A stretch of 64,000 nt of DNA, taken from the NCBI GenBank assembly GCA_031763025.1, contig JASSKH010000028.1:6707324-6771323 (forward strand). Direction: 5' to 3'. Source of the DNA: Macrocystis pyrifera (lineage: Eukaryota; Sar; Phaeophyceae; Laminariales; Laminariaceae). A program made the translations under genes and the position numbers. Below, piece after piece: positions 11,272 to 22,597 of this stretch; the first letter of the stretch is position 1, and every line of letters starts with the position of its first letter. Below the pieces are notes generated by a model, which worked only from the letters and a program-made list of their open reading frames with translations, did no database searches and had not been told where the DNA came from.

Positions 11272-12882
11272 ATGAACGCGCAGCAGCTGGAGGATGCCGC
11301 CGCCCGCCTGGAAGAGGCGTTCGTGCCAGCTGTGAAGCGGTTGCGGGGGCGCTCGTCGATGGAAGTGGTGCTGGACTCCCTGTTCAAGGGCGAGGACGAT
11401 GCCGGGCAGTTCGTCGTCCGCTTCGAGGTCACCGTTACCAGGTGCGCGCGTTTTTTTAACGGAGCAGTTGCGTTGGGAGAGTATTGGGTATTTGTGTACT
11501 TTTTCGGTGGGAGAAAATACTGCTTGGTGTATGTTGTACGAAGTAGTAGTGTTGACCGGCAAGTCATTCCGGCCTGTTTTTACAGTGACGAGTTGGTTTC
11601 GTGGTTACGAATCAGACTTGTCAGCTTGATGTTTCCGAAACGCAACTCGAAAACATGTGTTCTTAATAGTCTGCTGGTAGGATTGACATCTGACCCGAAG
11701 CTCGACCCAGACCCTCACCCTGCTCCCGCCCTCGTCTCTAAGCCTCACCGTGCCCCTTGACTCCGACTCGGACAGCGGCAGCAGATGTAGCGGTAGCCGG
11801 TACTCGTCGTACTGCTGTAGCGTTTAAAAAAAATATTTCTACAAGTGTGTGTTTCTGTGGTACTGTGCTGTCATGTACCTGGTATCATCTAGCAGGCGCA
11901 TGTTGATGTGTTTTTTTTTTAAAGTACTGTGTGTTTTTGCGCTTTTCTTTTTTTAATGTTTTTGTATTTTTTGCGTTTATGTTTCTGTTGTGTTCATGCT
12001 TTACGTTATCGATAATTGGGCGAGAACGAAAGGAGGGGGGGAGGGGTGGCGGCTGAGATGGAAGAATTTGCCTCAGGCGTGAAATGGCCTCGGAGGAATG
12101 AAGGCTTTGGCGTTTGATAGAGAGGCGTTTTGATTGGTGGTGGCGAAAGTGCGATTGATCGGGCGTGGTGTGAGAAAAAGCATGCTCGTGTAGTGTTAAT
12201 GGTATGCCTGGTATTAGTGGGAGGTGGCTATGACAACACGCGTGCCTCTGCTTGTCCAGGGAGGGGGCGGGAGTATGAAGGCGGGGGAGGGGGGTGTTTT
12301 TCCGCGCATGTTAGCGGTAGGAACAGCCCCGCCCCTAACACAGCCTCCATCCTCCGTATACCCTTCACTCCTCAGCCGGCAAGGTTTCGCTACACCGCCT
12401 TTTTGAGAATTTTCCGGAAGAGGGAAGAGGTTGTTTTGTGTTTTTCCTAGTGATCATGTATGCAGGACGCAGCAAAACGAGCAGCTGGGCTCACCGCCCG
12501 GCACTCCCCCTCCCCCCCTTCCTATCCCTTCCTATCCCTTCCCAATTCCCCTCCATACGTGTCCTTGACCGCCTTGACTTAGTCGTATCGACCGATCAAT
12601 CGATCGATCGACCTCGATGGGATCAGTTTATCGATCGGCCTTTTTTTTTTTCCTCAACTTATTTTGTTTGCTGTGCAGGTGCCACCCTGAAGACCTTGAC
12701 GCGAATCCCGCGCCCGCTCTCCGGGAGTGCGCCCAGGCGATCAGGGAGGCTGTGCGCGAAGAGGGGGTAGAGGATCACTCCACCCACGAGGTCGTTTTCG
12801 TCGGCAGACCCATGTGGGAGCTCGTCTCGCCCGTGTTGGACCTCTCCCTTAAGGACGAGGATAACAGTAACGCCTCCTCCGG
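11272..12882 (+). CDS. conserved-looking hypothetical protein, first two exons
   Basis: Exon 1 (11272-11441) starts at ATG and reads MNAQQLEDAAARLEEAFVPA, then VKRLRGRSSMEVVLDSLFKG and QFVVRFEVTVT, ending in AG before GTGCGCGCG. Exon 2 (12679-12882) follows TGCTGTGCAG. With the phase-2 join it restores the Arg codon and reads RCHPEDLDANPAPALRECAQ, AIREAVREEGVEDHSTHEVV and VGRPMWELVSPVLDLSLKDE, closing at a GTAAGAG donor. The charged, low-repeat composition and clean phase agreement support a real gene. I do not recognise the family. Later exons were not fixed. A possible 24-nt microexon at 13299-13322 has strong splice signals (TTTTTTTCCAG and GTGAGA) and the right phase, but is speculative. 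Confidence 0.55.
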
Positions 12883-12915
12883 GTAAGAGAGTGAGAGCGA
12901 GGGAGGAGGCATTCC

Positions 12916-13083
12916 GGGGGGGGGTACTTACGGCATGCATGGTCGTAGTAGTACAACCGTAGACCCTCACATCCCTGCAAAATGCTGGGACGAAGCATGT
13001 CGGGTTTTCACCGACCAGGCAGGCATTGCTTCCACCAAGCGCGAAGCGCCGTGTGGTGTTTGGCGAGTCGCATGAAGGGTAAG
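12916..13083 (-). mobile_element. poly-C-ended dispersed repeat, copy 1
   Basis: Read on the minus strand, this segment matches 39101-39294: CTTCATGC, CACACGGCGCTTCG, GCCTGGTCGGTGAAAACCCG, GGGTCTACGGTTGTACTACT and ACGACCATGCATGCCGTAAG, followed by a C run (G run 12916-12924 on the plus strand). Other copies are at 14944-15069 and 52862-52942. All end at the same place, immediately before a C tract. Confidence 0.7.
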
Positions 13084-13418
13084 CGGCACCAGGGAGGGGG
13101 TGAGGGGGCGGGGGTTAGGGGACGAGGCCCCGCTCTTCTCTCTCGGTCGCCCCCGAAAATCGACGTCGTCCTATACATCGTTTTGGGAGCCTTTTAGCCA
13201 TTTCGTTGTTGAAAATGGGGTTTCGTTCTCTTTGAAAATGAGTTTTTCGTTTTTGAAACTACGTTTCATTTTTGAAAATTGCTTTTTTTTTTTTCCAGCT
13301 CGCGTCCAGGCGGGAGGCAGCGGTGAGATAGGAGGGTCGAGGTGACCCAGAGGCGGGAGTGGGTATGCCTACTGGCGTCCTGCGATCGTCCTCTGGGAGA
13401 CCGAAGGCGTTCCCTCAT

Positions 13419-13419
<1 letters not shown>

Positions 13420-13457
<38 letters not shown>
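13420..13457. repeat. 38-nt poly-G tract
   Basis: Uninterrupted G run. Poly-Gly frames across it are not coding. Confidence 0.95.
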
Positions 13458-13458
<1 letters not shown>

Positions 13459-13688
13459 GGGCGACTTACGCGACGCAGGAGGCGGCGCTCGGAAACGGCT
13501 GTTTTCTGTTTACAGTGCTGTGGGTATTGAATGTGTGTATGCGTGTGTATATGCGTGTGTTCTTGACATATTACAGTAGTATTAAACCTCTTTGGGAGTT
13601 CAGAGGGGGAAGATGAACGATAAAGAAAACGTGACTCTTTCGGCAGACGGCAACTGCGTGATACAAAATGGTGTCAGTCCGAGCTACA

Positions 13689-13689
<1 letters not shown>

Positions 13690-13731
<42 letters not shown>

Positions 13732-13733
13732 CA
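13690..13733. repeat. (GCAG)n microsatellite
   Basis: About eleven tandem GCAG units lie at the start of a long minus-strand open frame (13674-14456). I regard that frame as chance: it has no recognisable motif and its poly-Cys/Leu-Pro-Ala end is this microsatellite. Confidence 0.9.
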
Positions 13734-14515
13734 CTCGTACGGCACGGGCGGGACATGATCCCACCCGTTGCTTGTGCTCCTGCACGGATGAGTCGATAAC
13801 ACCAAAATTATCGTCTGCTTGGTCGCGATCTGGAGGGGTCCCGAAGAGGTCAATTGTGAATGAGAGCATGCACGGCGCAGCGGGGGGGTGAAGAAGAAAT
13901 GACTTTGGTGGCAGTGGCGGTAGAGAAGGGGGGGGGGGTTGGGGGGGGGGGGGGGGACTATAGACGTTTGACCGGCTGACGGGGGCTTTTTTTTGTGCGT
14001 GTGTATCGTCTTGGGAGTCACTTGCTTCGGGATTTTAGACGCATGGTACGTAGAACGGCTTTTAGCTGCTGCAGCTTCAGCCTTGCGTGTCACATGTTTT
14101 ATGGAGATACAGAGGCGTATCAGATGGAGGGGGGGGTCTGCGTGGACGGTGTGGATGCCATGAGATTTACTTCCACGCCGTCTGAAACGCGTGAGGTTGG
14201 AATCGAATGATGAAGCCTGCCGACCGACGGTGGTGCAGGTGTGCGGTGTGGAGCGGTGCATGGCGGAGTCTAGCGCTCTGAGGGTTTCATTGCGGGTAAC
14301 GCTCCTGTTCCAAGAAAGTGATATGGTGATTAGGAAGCCGCGGTTTGACCCCTTGACTGGCCGCCCCCTGCGATTAAACTGGTATATTAAAAACAGGCCT
14401 TGGCGCGCCCGGTCTTCTATGATGTGACTAAAGTGGCATACTGGGTGGTGCAGCAATTCATTGGAGTGCTTTAGGATAAGGTAGCCTGGTAGTGCGCATG
14501 GCTCTATTTGGGGAG

Positions 14516-14610
14516 GGGGAGAGAGAGAGAGACAGAGAGAGAGGGAGATAAAGAGAACGAGAGAGAGAGAGAGAGAGAGAGGGGGGTGGGGGGGGGGGGG
14601 GGGGGGGGCG
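14516..14610. repeat. (GA)n microsatellite and G run
   Basis: Imperfect GA/GAGA repeats run from 14516 to 14582, followed by G-rich sequence to 14608. Confidence 0.9.
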
Positions 14611-14943
14611 AGAGCGAGAGCGAGAGAGGAAATACCTCTAACAGCGCACCACCGGGCGTCGATAGAAATAGACTGTTCCGAAAATAAGCTAGCAAGTACG
14701 GCCCCTGCTGCCGATGATGCTGCTGCGTGTCCGCTTTTCCGTTCTGCTTCGTTTTTTTTTTTTAATTCACTACTGTTGCCGTTTTTTCTCTCACTTTTTA
14801 AGTGTTTTGTGTCTTGCGCCTTGTACTTACGTTTGATTTCGGGCCCTTTGTTGTCTTTTTTGCTCTCTTTTGTTTATTAGCGACGACGAAATTATCGAGA
14901 GACGAGGGGTGTCAATTTCTCGTTGGTGGTTTTGCGTCGGTTT

Positions 14944-15069
14944 CATGCTCGAAAACCCGGCGTGCTCCGTCCCTGCATTGCATGGATGTGAGGGTCTATG
15001 GTTATACGACCACCGGCCATGCATGACATCGCGTACACCCCCCCCCCCCCCCTCCCGCCCCCCCCCCCG
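14944..15069 (+). mobile_element. poly-C-ended dispersed repeat, copy 2 (partial)
   Basis: The segment carries GAAAACCCGGCGTGCTCCGT, GATGTGAGGGTCTATGGTTA and TACGACCACCGGCCATGCAT, then GACATCGCGTACAC and an interrupted C run to 15069. It aligns with the last ~100 bp of copies 1 and 3. Confidence 0.65.
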
Positions 15070-15197
15070 GCAAGGCTTATATAACATCACGTGTCTCGGC
15101 GGGCGAAGCAATATGCTGGGCTGTTTCGTAGATATCAAACTTGCAATCGTCGCCCACCGGCGGCATGTAAGTTCTGGTTGGAAATTTGGAGGCGTAC

Positions 15198-15332
15198 GTG
15201 CGTCGCCCCCGCGGTGCCGGTCACTGTCCTATTGCAGCCCCGGTCCTGGATGATGTCACAGATTTTGGGTACAGCTCCGCCTTGGCCAACCGGTGCGCTA
15301 TGTGTTGCCCTTGCGACCATAGCCTCTGCTGC
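15198..15332 (-). CDS. possible internal exon, unknown protein
   Basis: After CTATCTGCAG the minus strand is open for exactly 45 codons, reading AAEAMVARATHSAPVGQGGA, then VPKICDIIQDRGCNRTVTGT and AGATH, and stops at a GTACGC donor. Both junctions are phase 0. The composition is that of ordinary folded protein. The plus strand is also open here, so strand choice is inferred from the splice signals. No adjoining exon was identified and I do not recognise the family. Confidence 0.3.
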
Positions 15333-17381
15333 CTGCAGATAGGGTGAAGGAGGAAGCGAAATCAATTAATGTGGCTGTTCCACCCCCACGCGGCAGCGGG
15401 CTGTCGGTGTCTTTCGTCTGACAGAATGATTTACGCTAGGGCATGATTTGGGAGACGGGTTCCGACATGAGGCCGGTCGACTATCTTGAATCTGGGTTCC
15501 GTTGTCTACGGGTGGTGATTTCAAGGGTGGGCGTTGTAGATGGCACGAATCGGGAAGGACGGTGGTGGGAGGGGAGGGAGGGTGGTAAGGGGTGAGGGGG
15601 TTGGGGGGGGGGGGTGGATGGTAAGATCAGCCGGGATTTCGGTTTTGATTTTATTGATTCTATTTTTTTTGCTTTGGTTTGGTTTGATTTGAGTTCATTT
15701 CTTGTTTTGACAACAATAGGTTTTGTTCTTTTTTTCTTGTTTATTTTCAGCCGCCATATGCATGCTGTCGTGCTTTTCGCGAAACGCGCGATTGCTATCG
15801 TGTAGTTTTCTTCATTTTGCGTTGCTGTATTTTGTTTTCGGTTTTTGGCCGGTACAGCAATTCGTAGGATACTTCCGACTTCTTTTTTCCTTTTTTCTCG
15901 TCCCCGACAATTTCGATTTTCCGTTTCTTCTTGTGACGCGTTCTCCGTAGCATTTGCCTCGCCCGCCGGTGTATATGTATGCATGCGCGTGCGGTTTGGG
16001 TTCGTTCTCGTTTAGGGCAGAAAAGTGGCAGTTTCACCCACAGCAAACAGAAGTTGCGTTTCGAACGTACTGGTGTAGTCACCACCGTAATTACGGCTGT
16101 AGTTACCGCAATGGTTACCGCTGTGACCCAACCGCCGTCGATATGTACCGCAATAGCCATCGCTGCAGTTTCCGCAGTAATTACCCTGTGGTTCGACCGG
16201 CGTAGTTACCGCTGTTGTTGACATGCCTCGGAACCACATCCGGTAGGTACGGGGTGGGCGGCGGGCGGTATGCATATGCGCGAACAGCGCTGCTCACTCT
16301 TTTTCACGCGATTCGTCTGTCTACACCCTCTCGAAGTGCCTATTAATATACTATTAATATGCTGACTGGTACCGGTTCGTGCTGCTAATCCTAGCAGCTG
16401 TAGTATAGTAGTAGAGCTATTGTAGCAGTAGAGGGTGGTCCAAGGGCGGCAGGTAGCCTCGCGCCGAAACGCCTTGCACGTAGTAGTCGGCAATTAGACA
16501 GGCAGTCAAACGGCCTTCGCCTTTGCAGTTTCTCCCCTTTGCTTAAGGCTTTTGGAATGGGCGTGCGAGGAGAGAAGGGAAAGGACTGGTCCGTTAAGAT
16601 TCGCTGCGGCCAGGAAATTGCAGATGTGACGCGCCTCGGGTAAGATAGGCCCAGCTGGTAGAAATACGTGAGGCAGTACATAGGATAATTAGTTTTTGTC
16701 GGTCGGTAGCCTCAGGAGGAGGAGGAGTTCGACTTGCTCCCCCATTTGATACAAGTACAGGTAGGTAGTATACGACGTGGCAGCATATATTCCGTACGAT
16801 GCATGCGATACGTTTGGTCAGGGCATAATAACTGCTGTAATGGGAGGAACCTATTAATAGTTACCTTTGTAGCGGTATAGTCTAGTATATAGCGTATGTC
16901 ATCCTTTTCCTTCTGTTATTTTTACGTGGAGGGTTAGCGTTCGGGTGGGTCTGCATAAAGATGGGAGGCGTTTTGCTCGATGTCGGCAAGGTTTTGTTTC
17001 AGTCCCCGCCTGGAGGATTATTTTATGTGGTAACTAACCTCTTGGGGATGTTCACGGGGAAGGAAGTAAGTGATGACGGTTTGGGTAACATGGTCTGTAC
17101 CTGGTGCGATAAAATATTACCCTGGTACATGGTAAGGCGGTACTAAAACAGCAGTGGGTAATGTGCGGGTTTCTTGATATTAAAAAGCTTCTTGGGACTT
17201 CAGAGAGGAACTGACGATATAAATTGACGACTACAGCAACGAACGGCCACTACTGTGGGACTGGGGGGACTATACAACGGTTGGTGTCTGAGTTACAATG
17301 GTTGATGCAAGGAGTCGTACGGCACGGTACTGACGACACGACCCTCTGCCCGTACTGGTGGGCGTTGACGCTGCTGACTCC
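15333..17381. other. no recognised gene
   Basis: T-rich sequence at 15640-15940 includes one strong acceptor-like site (TTTATTTTCAG near 15750) but no convincing exon. At 16070-16210 a short ~12-bp degenerate repeat of GTAACCGC/GTAATTACGG words occurs. Several TATTAATA words lie near 16340-16360. Nothing else is assignable. Confidence 0.4.
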
Positions 17382-17490
17382 TATTACGGGGGCGCATAGT
17401 TAATAGGACCTATCGTATGCATAAAAACCTATAAATTTACCTATTTTTACTACAAAGATCTAGTCCTATTTACTATGGCCCCCCTTAGTA
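17382..17490 (+). mobile_element. 109-bp MITE, family TTACGGGGG, copy 1
   Basis: The left end is TATTACGGGGGCGCATAGTT and the interior holds ATAAAAACCTATAAATTTAC. The right end, TTTACTATGGCCCCCCTTAG, is diverged from the consensus TTAACTATGGACCCCCGTAA. It lies immediately left of the TAACATAATGTTA array. Confidence 0.75.
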
Positions 17491-17499
17491 AAACGATCG

Positions 17500-19695
17500 A
17501 TTGACAACACCGAAGTTTTCACACCTCGGATAACGTAACACTCGGATAACACTTGAGTCACCCCACGGTAGGGGTTGCACTTTTTGGACGAAAGGTTTCT
17601 GACCGATTGAGTTCCTTAAGTGAGGAACTACCAGTTACAAAGAAAACAATTAGTCGTATATTCGTTTTACGACTAGCACATACAAGTGCCGGTCGGACGG
17701 CCCGAACGAATTCTTCCAAGTATTGTATCGGATGAGATATTGAGTTCCTGATGTGAGGGGCTCAGGAACGTCGGGAACACCCCTTCTGTGGGATGGCTCA
17801 CTTATCTACGTTATGGGGCCCAACACAGGAACGTGGTAACGTACTAACATAGTGTTAGCACTACAGGAGCGATCACGGTAACGCAGTAACAGTGTTAACT
17901 GGAAACCCACGAACGTGCACGAGCCTTAACGTTATGTTGCTGCTCGGTCTCGCTCAGCTCTGTTACAGTAACATTATGTTATGCCGTGATCAGTCCTTGA
18001 ACTAACACCGTAACACAGTGTTAGGCTTTGACCAAACACGTACGTTATCACTCTATCATGCCCAGATCGATATCGGCATATTTACTAACACGATAACATA
18101 ATGTTATTGTCGACGCAGCGTTAGACGTAACACAATAACATTATGTTACCCTTAGGAGGAGTGTTATACATAACACCCTAACATAACGTTACCATGTTCG
18201 CCAGCACTACTAACACATAACATTGTACAGATAACACACTAACGTAACAGAACGCAATGACCAGCATTACTAACACTACGTTATCTGGACCCCCCATCTG
18301 ATTGCCTTAGGGTCGGATAACGTAACACTTAAACGTACGTTAGATACGTTACAGTCTTAGCCGGCCCATACGTAACATTATGTTAGGATGTTATAGCCTA
18401 AATGCGGAAGTCCCTGTAACATTATGTTACGGTGTTACCGTCAGTGAAGATCTGATGGTAACATTCCGTTACCGTGTTTCCATAAAAACCAATCCGGGTC
18501 TAACTTTATGTTGTTACTGAGTTACCGTTGGGGCCGAAGTCGTTCTAACGTAATGTTACTACGTTACCCTTTGGATCTTCCCGAGATCTAACATGTGTTA
18601 CCTGTGCTAGTGGTAAAGCGGGCGTGTGGGAGTAACATAGCGTAGCCGTGTTATCCAATTTCGCCAACATCCCAAGAGGGGATACCTACAACAATATCCC
18701 CGGGGGGGGAGGATAGCATGGTATCCCCGGTAAAAAAAACGCCTCCATATTTTAAAACCCCAAAACAGGGGATATTTAGGAGGGATCCCCACAAAAAAAC
18801 GCCTCATTTTTTTGTGGAAACCCCGCCAGTACGTTATCCATATTATAACACATTACGTTATCCATCTACCAGGTATAACGTAATCCGCACACTCGGACGT
18901 ACGAGTTAACACGGCAGTAACATATTGTTGACTTCAGATTGGGGGTGTACGTTATCTACTGACTTGTATCACTACATACATTGCATACGAGTTAACGACA
19001 TTAACATATTGCTATTAATAGTGTTTTATCGATCATACCTGGTATACGTTATCCGTTTGACGTATGTATGTATGTATGTCATGGTAGCAAGACTTCCGAA
19101 TACCCTCACATAACGTCGCTCGAAACGGACTGCTGCTGCGGCTGATACAGTAACATAATAATGTCAACGTTGTATTGACCATACATATACGTCATCCCTC
19201 TAACGTGTTACGATAGCCACTAGGAATTTCACTAACACACGAACATAGTGTTATGTACGCGTTTATTTGGCCGTGTACGTTGTCCGTCGAAAGGGTGTTA
19301 CGGTAGCACGAAGAATCCCGCTGACACACTAACATAACGTTACTCGCTACGGGCTGATGCCGCTAACACGGTAACATAATGTCAACGTTTAATTGACCAT
19401 GTACGTTATCCCTTCAACGTGTGTTACGATAGCCACCAGGAATTCCGCTAACACGCTAACATAGTGTTACTCGCCATGGGCTGCCTACCCTAACACCGTA
19501 ACACATATACTGCGGTCACAGTACGAGATCAAGGTAACACTCTAACTAAGATAATGTTACGCGATCGCCCGCCAATATCATAACACACTAACACTATGTT
19601 ATCACAAAATCCAGAAAGTAGTTAACGCAGTAACGTAATGTTACGTGTTTTTTTCGCTGACGCCTAACATTAACATAAAACGTTAAGTGTTACGT
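17500..19695. repeat. 2.2-kb array of the palindromic word TAACATAATGTTA
   Basis: Variants of GTAACATAATGTTAC, TAACATTATGTTA, TAACACAGTGTTA, TAACATAACGTTA and similar words recur dozens of times, usually every 20-60 bp. The common module is TAACAC-NN-TAACATAATGTTA. Between ~19140 and 19480 a longer unit repeats about three times, including ACGATAGCCAC(T/C)AGGAAT, ACTAACAC, CATAGTGTTA and ATGTCAACGTT(T/G)(A/T)ATTGACC. A GC-rich insert with GGGGATA words occupies 18660-18830. No coding sequence was found in it. Confidence 0.85.
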
Positions 19696-20750
19696 TATCC
19701 TAAGTGTGGAAGTTTTTATTATTCTTGTTGGCCGCTATTTTACCTTCAACACCCAAAGCGGGTGAATAGGAGCTATTTTTTTATATTTATATAAAAATAG
19801 CACACACGCACAATCATATTTGTTTTGTTCCCAACAGATAACGTACCAGTAGCTAGCAACGTTCTTGATACACTTGGTATGGCGAATTTTAGGTCAGGAG
19901 GCAGAAGCATCCGCTTCTGGATGCGCGTGGTAACACCTCTCGAAACGTATACTGCCATGGTAGGTGTATACTTCGTATTTTGAACGAAAAAAAAAAAAAA
20001 CGAAAAGGAAAGCAACACGAATCCGGTTCATCACGGCTATACACGACTTCGGTGGCGCCTCTGGCTAGCACCACAGCACTACAGCTAGCTGTGAACCATG
20101 ACCTATGAACTAGCCGATGGGGTGCCTTTTTATATCTCCCGGTTCGCTACGTTCGTGCCGCCTGTGCCGCTCGTGTCGATAGATAGTTACCTACCGTTGT
20201 GTCGTAAAATTCCGGCATCTTGGCGTGTCGGCTTGCGCCCATTCTGACCACACCAGACGGTACGTGACACGTTTCTGTTTTCCTGGTGTTTCTCAGTATA
20301 TAACGACGCCATTTCACAGCTACTGCTGTATTAGATATTAGTTTTCGTACGAATAAATATCGGGGGGGTAACTCAATGACCAATGACCGAACGGTGTGAT
20401 CCGAAAAAAAAAAAACCTCCCGGCCGAATGTGTGTTAATAAAAAAAAACACAGAAAATGTGCAAAAAAAAAATATGACACGCCTCCTCTTACAGTAATAC
20501 AGTGGTCTAGTCTGTGGCAATGCCGTTAATACTAATAATAGTTCGAAATGTGTGCTGCTGTGATGTCGTTGACTTTTCCTCGTGGTTTATCTAGGCAGCG
20601 TTTTGGGCTTGATGACGTTCGTTCCCATCCTTGCCAGCGAGAGCTTGCCTCGTCGCTCAACCGCAATGCCAGCACCACCAGCCGATTGGTCGACTCCGCC
20701 ACCTTTCCCCATGTTTCTACAATGGACGCCTTCGGAGAGACCACCTACCT
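19696..20750. other. no recognised gene
   Basis: Mixed sequence with A runs near 19987-20000, 20405 and 20464. Nothing assignable except nearness to the TIR element starting at ~20751. Confidence 0.4.
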
Positions 20751-21006
20751 TATCACACTGGGTGATAAAATAACACACCCCCTGGGACGAAGTTCCGAGC
20801 CGTTTTTGTTCTCCAACACATGCCGTAAAGGGGGCACACGCAACGAAAATGGTGGCGCTGGAAATATCTCGTCGAAGAGACATTTCCATACTGGAGGCTG
20901 GAGGCGTCGCTTGGCGCATGCATGAATTATATGTTTACACTCTCCTCGTTGTAGAGCAAATCAGCTTGGAAAATCGTCCCCGGGTGTTGTGTTATATCTC
21001 GGGCGT
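20751..21006 (-). mobile_element. ~240-bp TIR element (GTGATAAAATAACAC family), copy 1
   Basis: The left end is TATCACACTGGGTGATAAAA, then TAACACACCCCCTGGGACGA. The right end is CGTCCCCGGGTGTTGTGTTA, then TATCTCGGGCG, its imperfect inverted repeat. Internally, CACACGCAACGAAAATGGTG is the reverse complement of the CACCATTTTTCG and TTTGTGTGTG block of copies 2 and 3, so this copy is inverted relative to them. The open frame overlapping it (20548-20925) is not regarded as a gene. Confidence 0.75.
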
Positions 21007-21100
21007 CACACGGTACTAAATATCAAGATCGTTTTGATGCCTCGAACTCACCCCTTGTATATAGCAAGAAAGAGCATTTTTCATGCATGTGCATTGACCC

Positions 21101-21103
<3 letters not shown>

Positions 21104-21145
<42 letters not shown>
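21104..21145. repeat. 42-nt poly-C tract
   Basis: Uninterrupted C run followed by an A-rich tract. Confidence 0.95.
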
Positions 21146-21147
<2 letters not shown>

Positions 21148-21537
21148 ATAAAAAAAAAAAAACAAAGCGAAAAAGAGAGAAACAAGACGAACCCGAGGGA
21201 TTTCCCAACAGTGCTGTTAGCCTTCGTTCGTCGAAACCCTCCTCCCGTTCGCCACAGCGCGTGCCCTCGACGGACTGGTGGTCCCTGTTAGTAAGAAGGG
21301 ATAACCTGCAAGATTGCTTACTGTAGTCAGCAGCACCCGCCCACACTGCCGGTAACAACTATCCCCTCCCCCGCCCCGACCCCCCCTCCACATCGCCACC
21401 GCCACCGCCAATGCCTGCATCTTCAGCGGAAACGTTCTGCCCTCTGACTCTCGCCTCATTCCCGAGCTCCCTCTTCTTGGGTGGATCTAGGGTTTTATTT
21501 CGTGTACCTTTTGTGTACACAGCTGAGTAATAATACA

Positions 21538-22597
21538 TTAATCGTAGTATTTCTCCTCCGCTTCGTCCCACCCTTCTTCATCGCGATGGTAGTGGTGGTG
21601 CTGAGGGTGGTACTTGTGAGCCCCCGGCGCTTCCCGCCGTCCAAGGTGCCCCTCGCCTCCTTCGTAGAACTCCGTCCTTTGTTCGCCACTACCGCCATCG
21701 CTGCCACCACCACCACCACCGCCATAACCATCACCACCACCACCACCACCACCACCACCACCACCACCACTACCTCGTTTGCCGCTGCTGGCGTGGTAGG
21801 GGCCCTCCCTCTCCAGCGAACGGCGCGCCGCCGATGACATCCTCCTTGAGGCCATTATTGCCATGTCGGCGGGGTGGTCCAACCTTGCGGTGTTGGCTAC
21901 TCCTTCGCCGCCAACAGTATTAGTACTTGCTGGTGACCATCTGCGTCCTTGCCGGGGAAGCAGTGCGGACGAGTGAGGCGCCATGCTTGCCATGCTTGCC
22001 ATGCCTGCCACACTTGTCCGCGACCGCCGCTGCTGCTGCTGCTCTTGCTGCTGCTCTTGCTGCTGGTGCTGGTGCTGGTGCTGGTACCCCTGTTGTTGTT
22101 GTTGTTGTTGTTGCTGGTGGTGCTGGTGGTGCTGGCGGTGGTGCTGCTTTGCCCCCAGCTCGCCCCGGCGGTCGCGACGCCCGTAGCTGGCGTAATCGTA
22201 CAGCGACGGCTTAGCGTGGACAGCAGCACCATCGCCTTGCCGGCGATCGCGGTTGTCACCGTCGCTGGTTATATTTCTGCGGGAAACACGCGACAAAGAG
22301 GATAACTGGTCGGGGGCAGCGGCGGAAGCAGTTGTCCTACTAACTCTTACAGGCGGCCGGCTAGCCCTGGCTGGTATAGTGTCGCCAGGTTCCCAGGGGG
22401 CGCGCCCCGGTAGTAATATTGTTGGTGTTGTCGCGGGTGCCCATGTCAATGCGGGCGGTTCCAGGATCTGGTGATCGCGACATCTGTCTTGCCGTGTAGG
22501 AAGGGCTAGAGCCGTGCGCCTGTTGTCCTAGGTAGGAGAGCGTCTTGTCCTTGAGGGCTTTCCAGCCAGCGCGCGCCAGATCGGGAACCGCTGGGTC
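21538..22597 (-). CDS. His/Gln/Gly-rich hypothetical protein, C-terminal exon
   Basis: Reading the minus strand, an acceptor-like GGATAG precedes DPAVPDLARAGWKALKDKTL, SYLGQQAHGSSPSYTARQM and RIDMGTRDNTNNITTGARPL. That frame closes near 22380, but a second frame overlapping it from ~22450 continues with RRNITSDGDNRDRRQGDGAA, SLYDYASYGRRDRRGELGAK, a (Gln)9 run, HQ repeats, a 12-Gly run and an acidic tail DEEGWDEAEEKYYD, then a stop at 21538. The switch lies near a CCCCC run, so a 1-nt indel or a small intron could join the two. The low-complexity C-terminus suggests an intrinsically disordered protein. No domain was recognised. WKALKDKTLSYLGQQ is the most conserved-looking stretch. Confidence 0.5.

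Noticed and set aside
13674-14456. 260-codon minus-strand open frame
   Set aside because: It ends in the (GCAG)n microsatellite, contains poly-Pro from a G run, lacks any motif or supported splice context, and its composition resembles translated non-coding DNA.
15723-15950. Hydrophobic open frame after a strong TTTATTTTCAG acceptor
   Set aside because: It lies in a T-rich tract that yields Phe/Leu by composition; no downstream donor or partner exon. A UTR or intron is more likely.
17500-19695. Telomere-like interpretation of the TAACA/GTTAC words
   Set aside because: The words are palindromic, irregularly spaced and on both strands, unlike a head-to-tail G-rich telomeric hexamer or heptamer.
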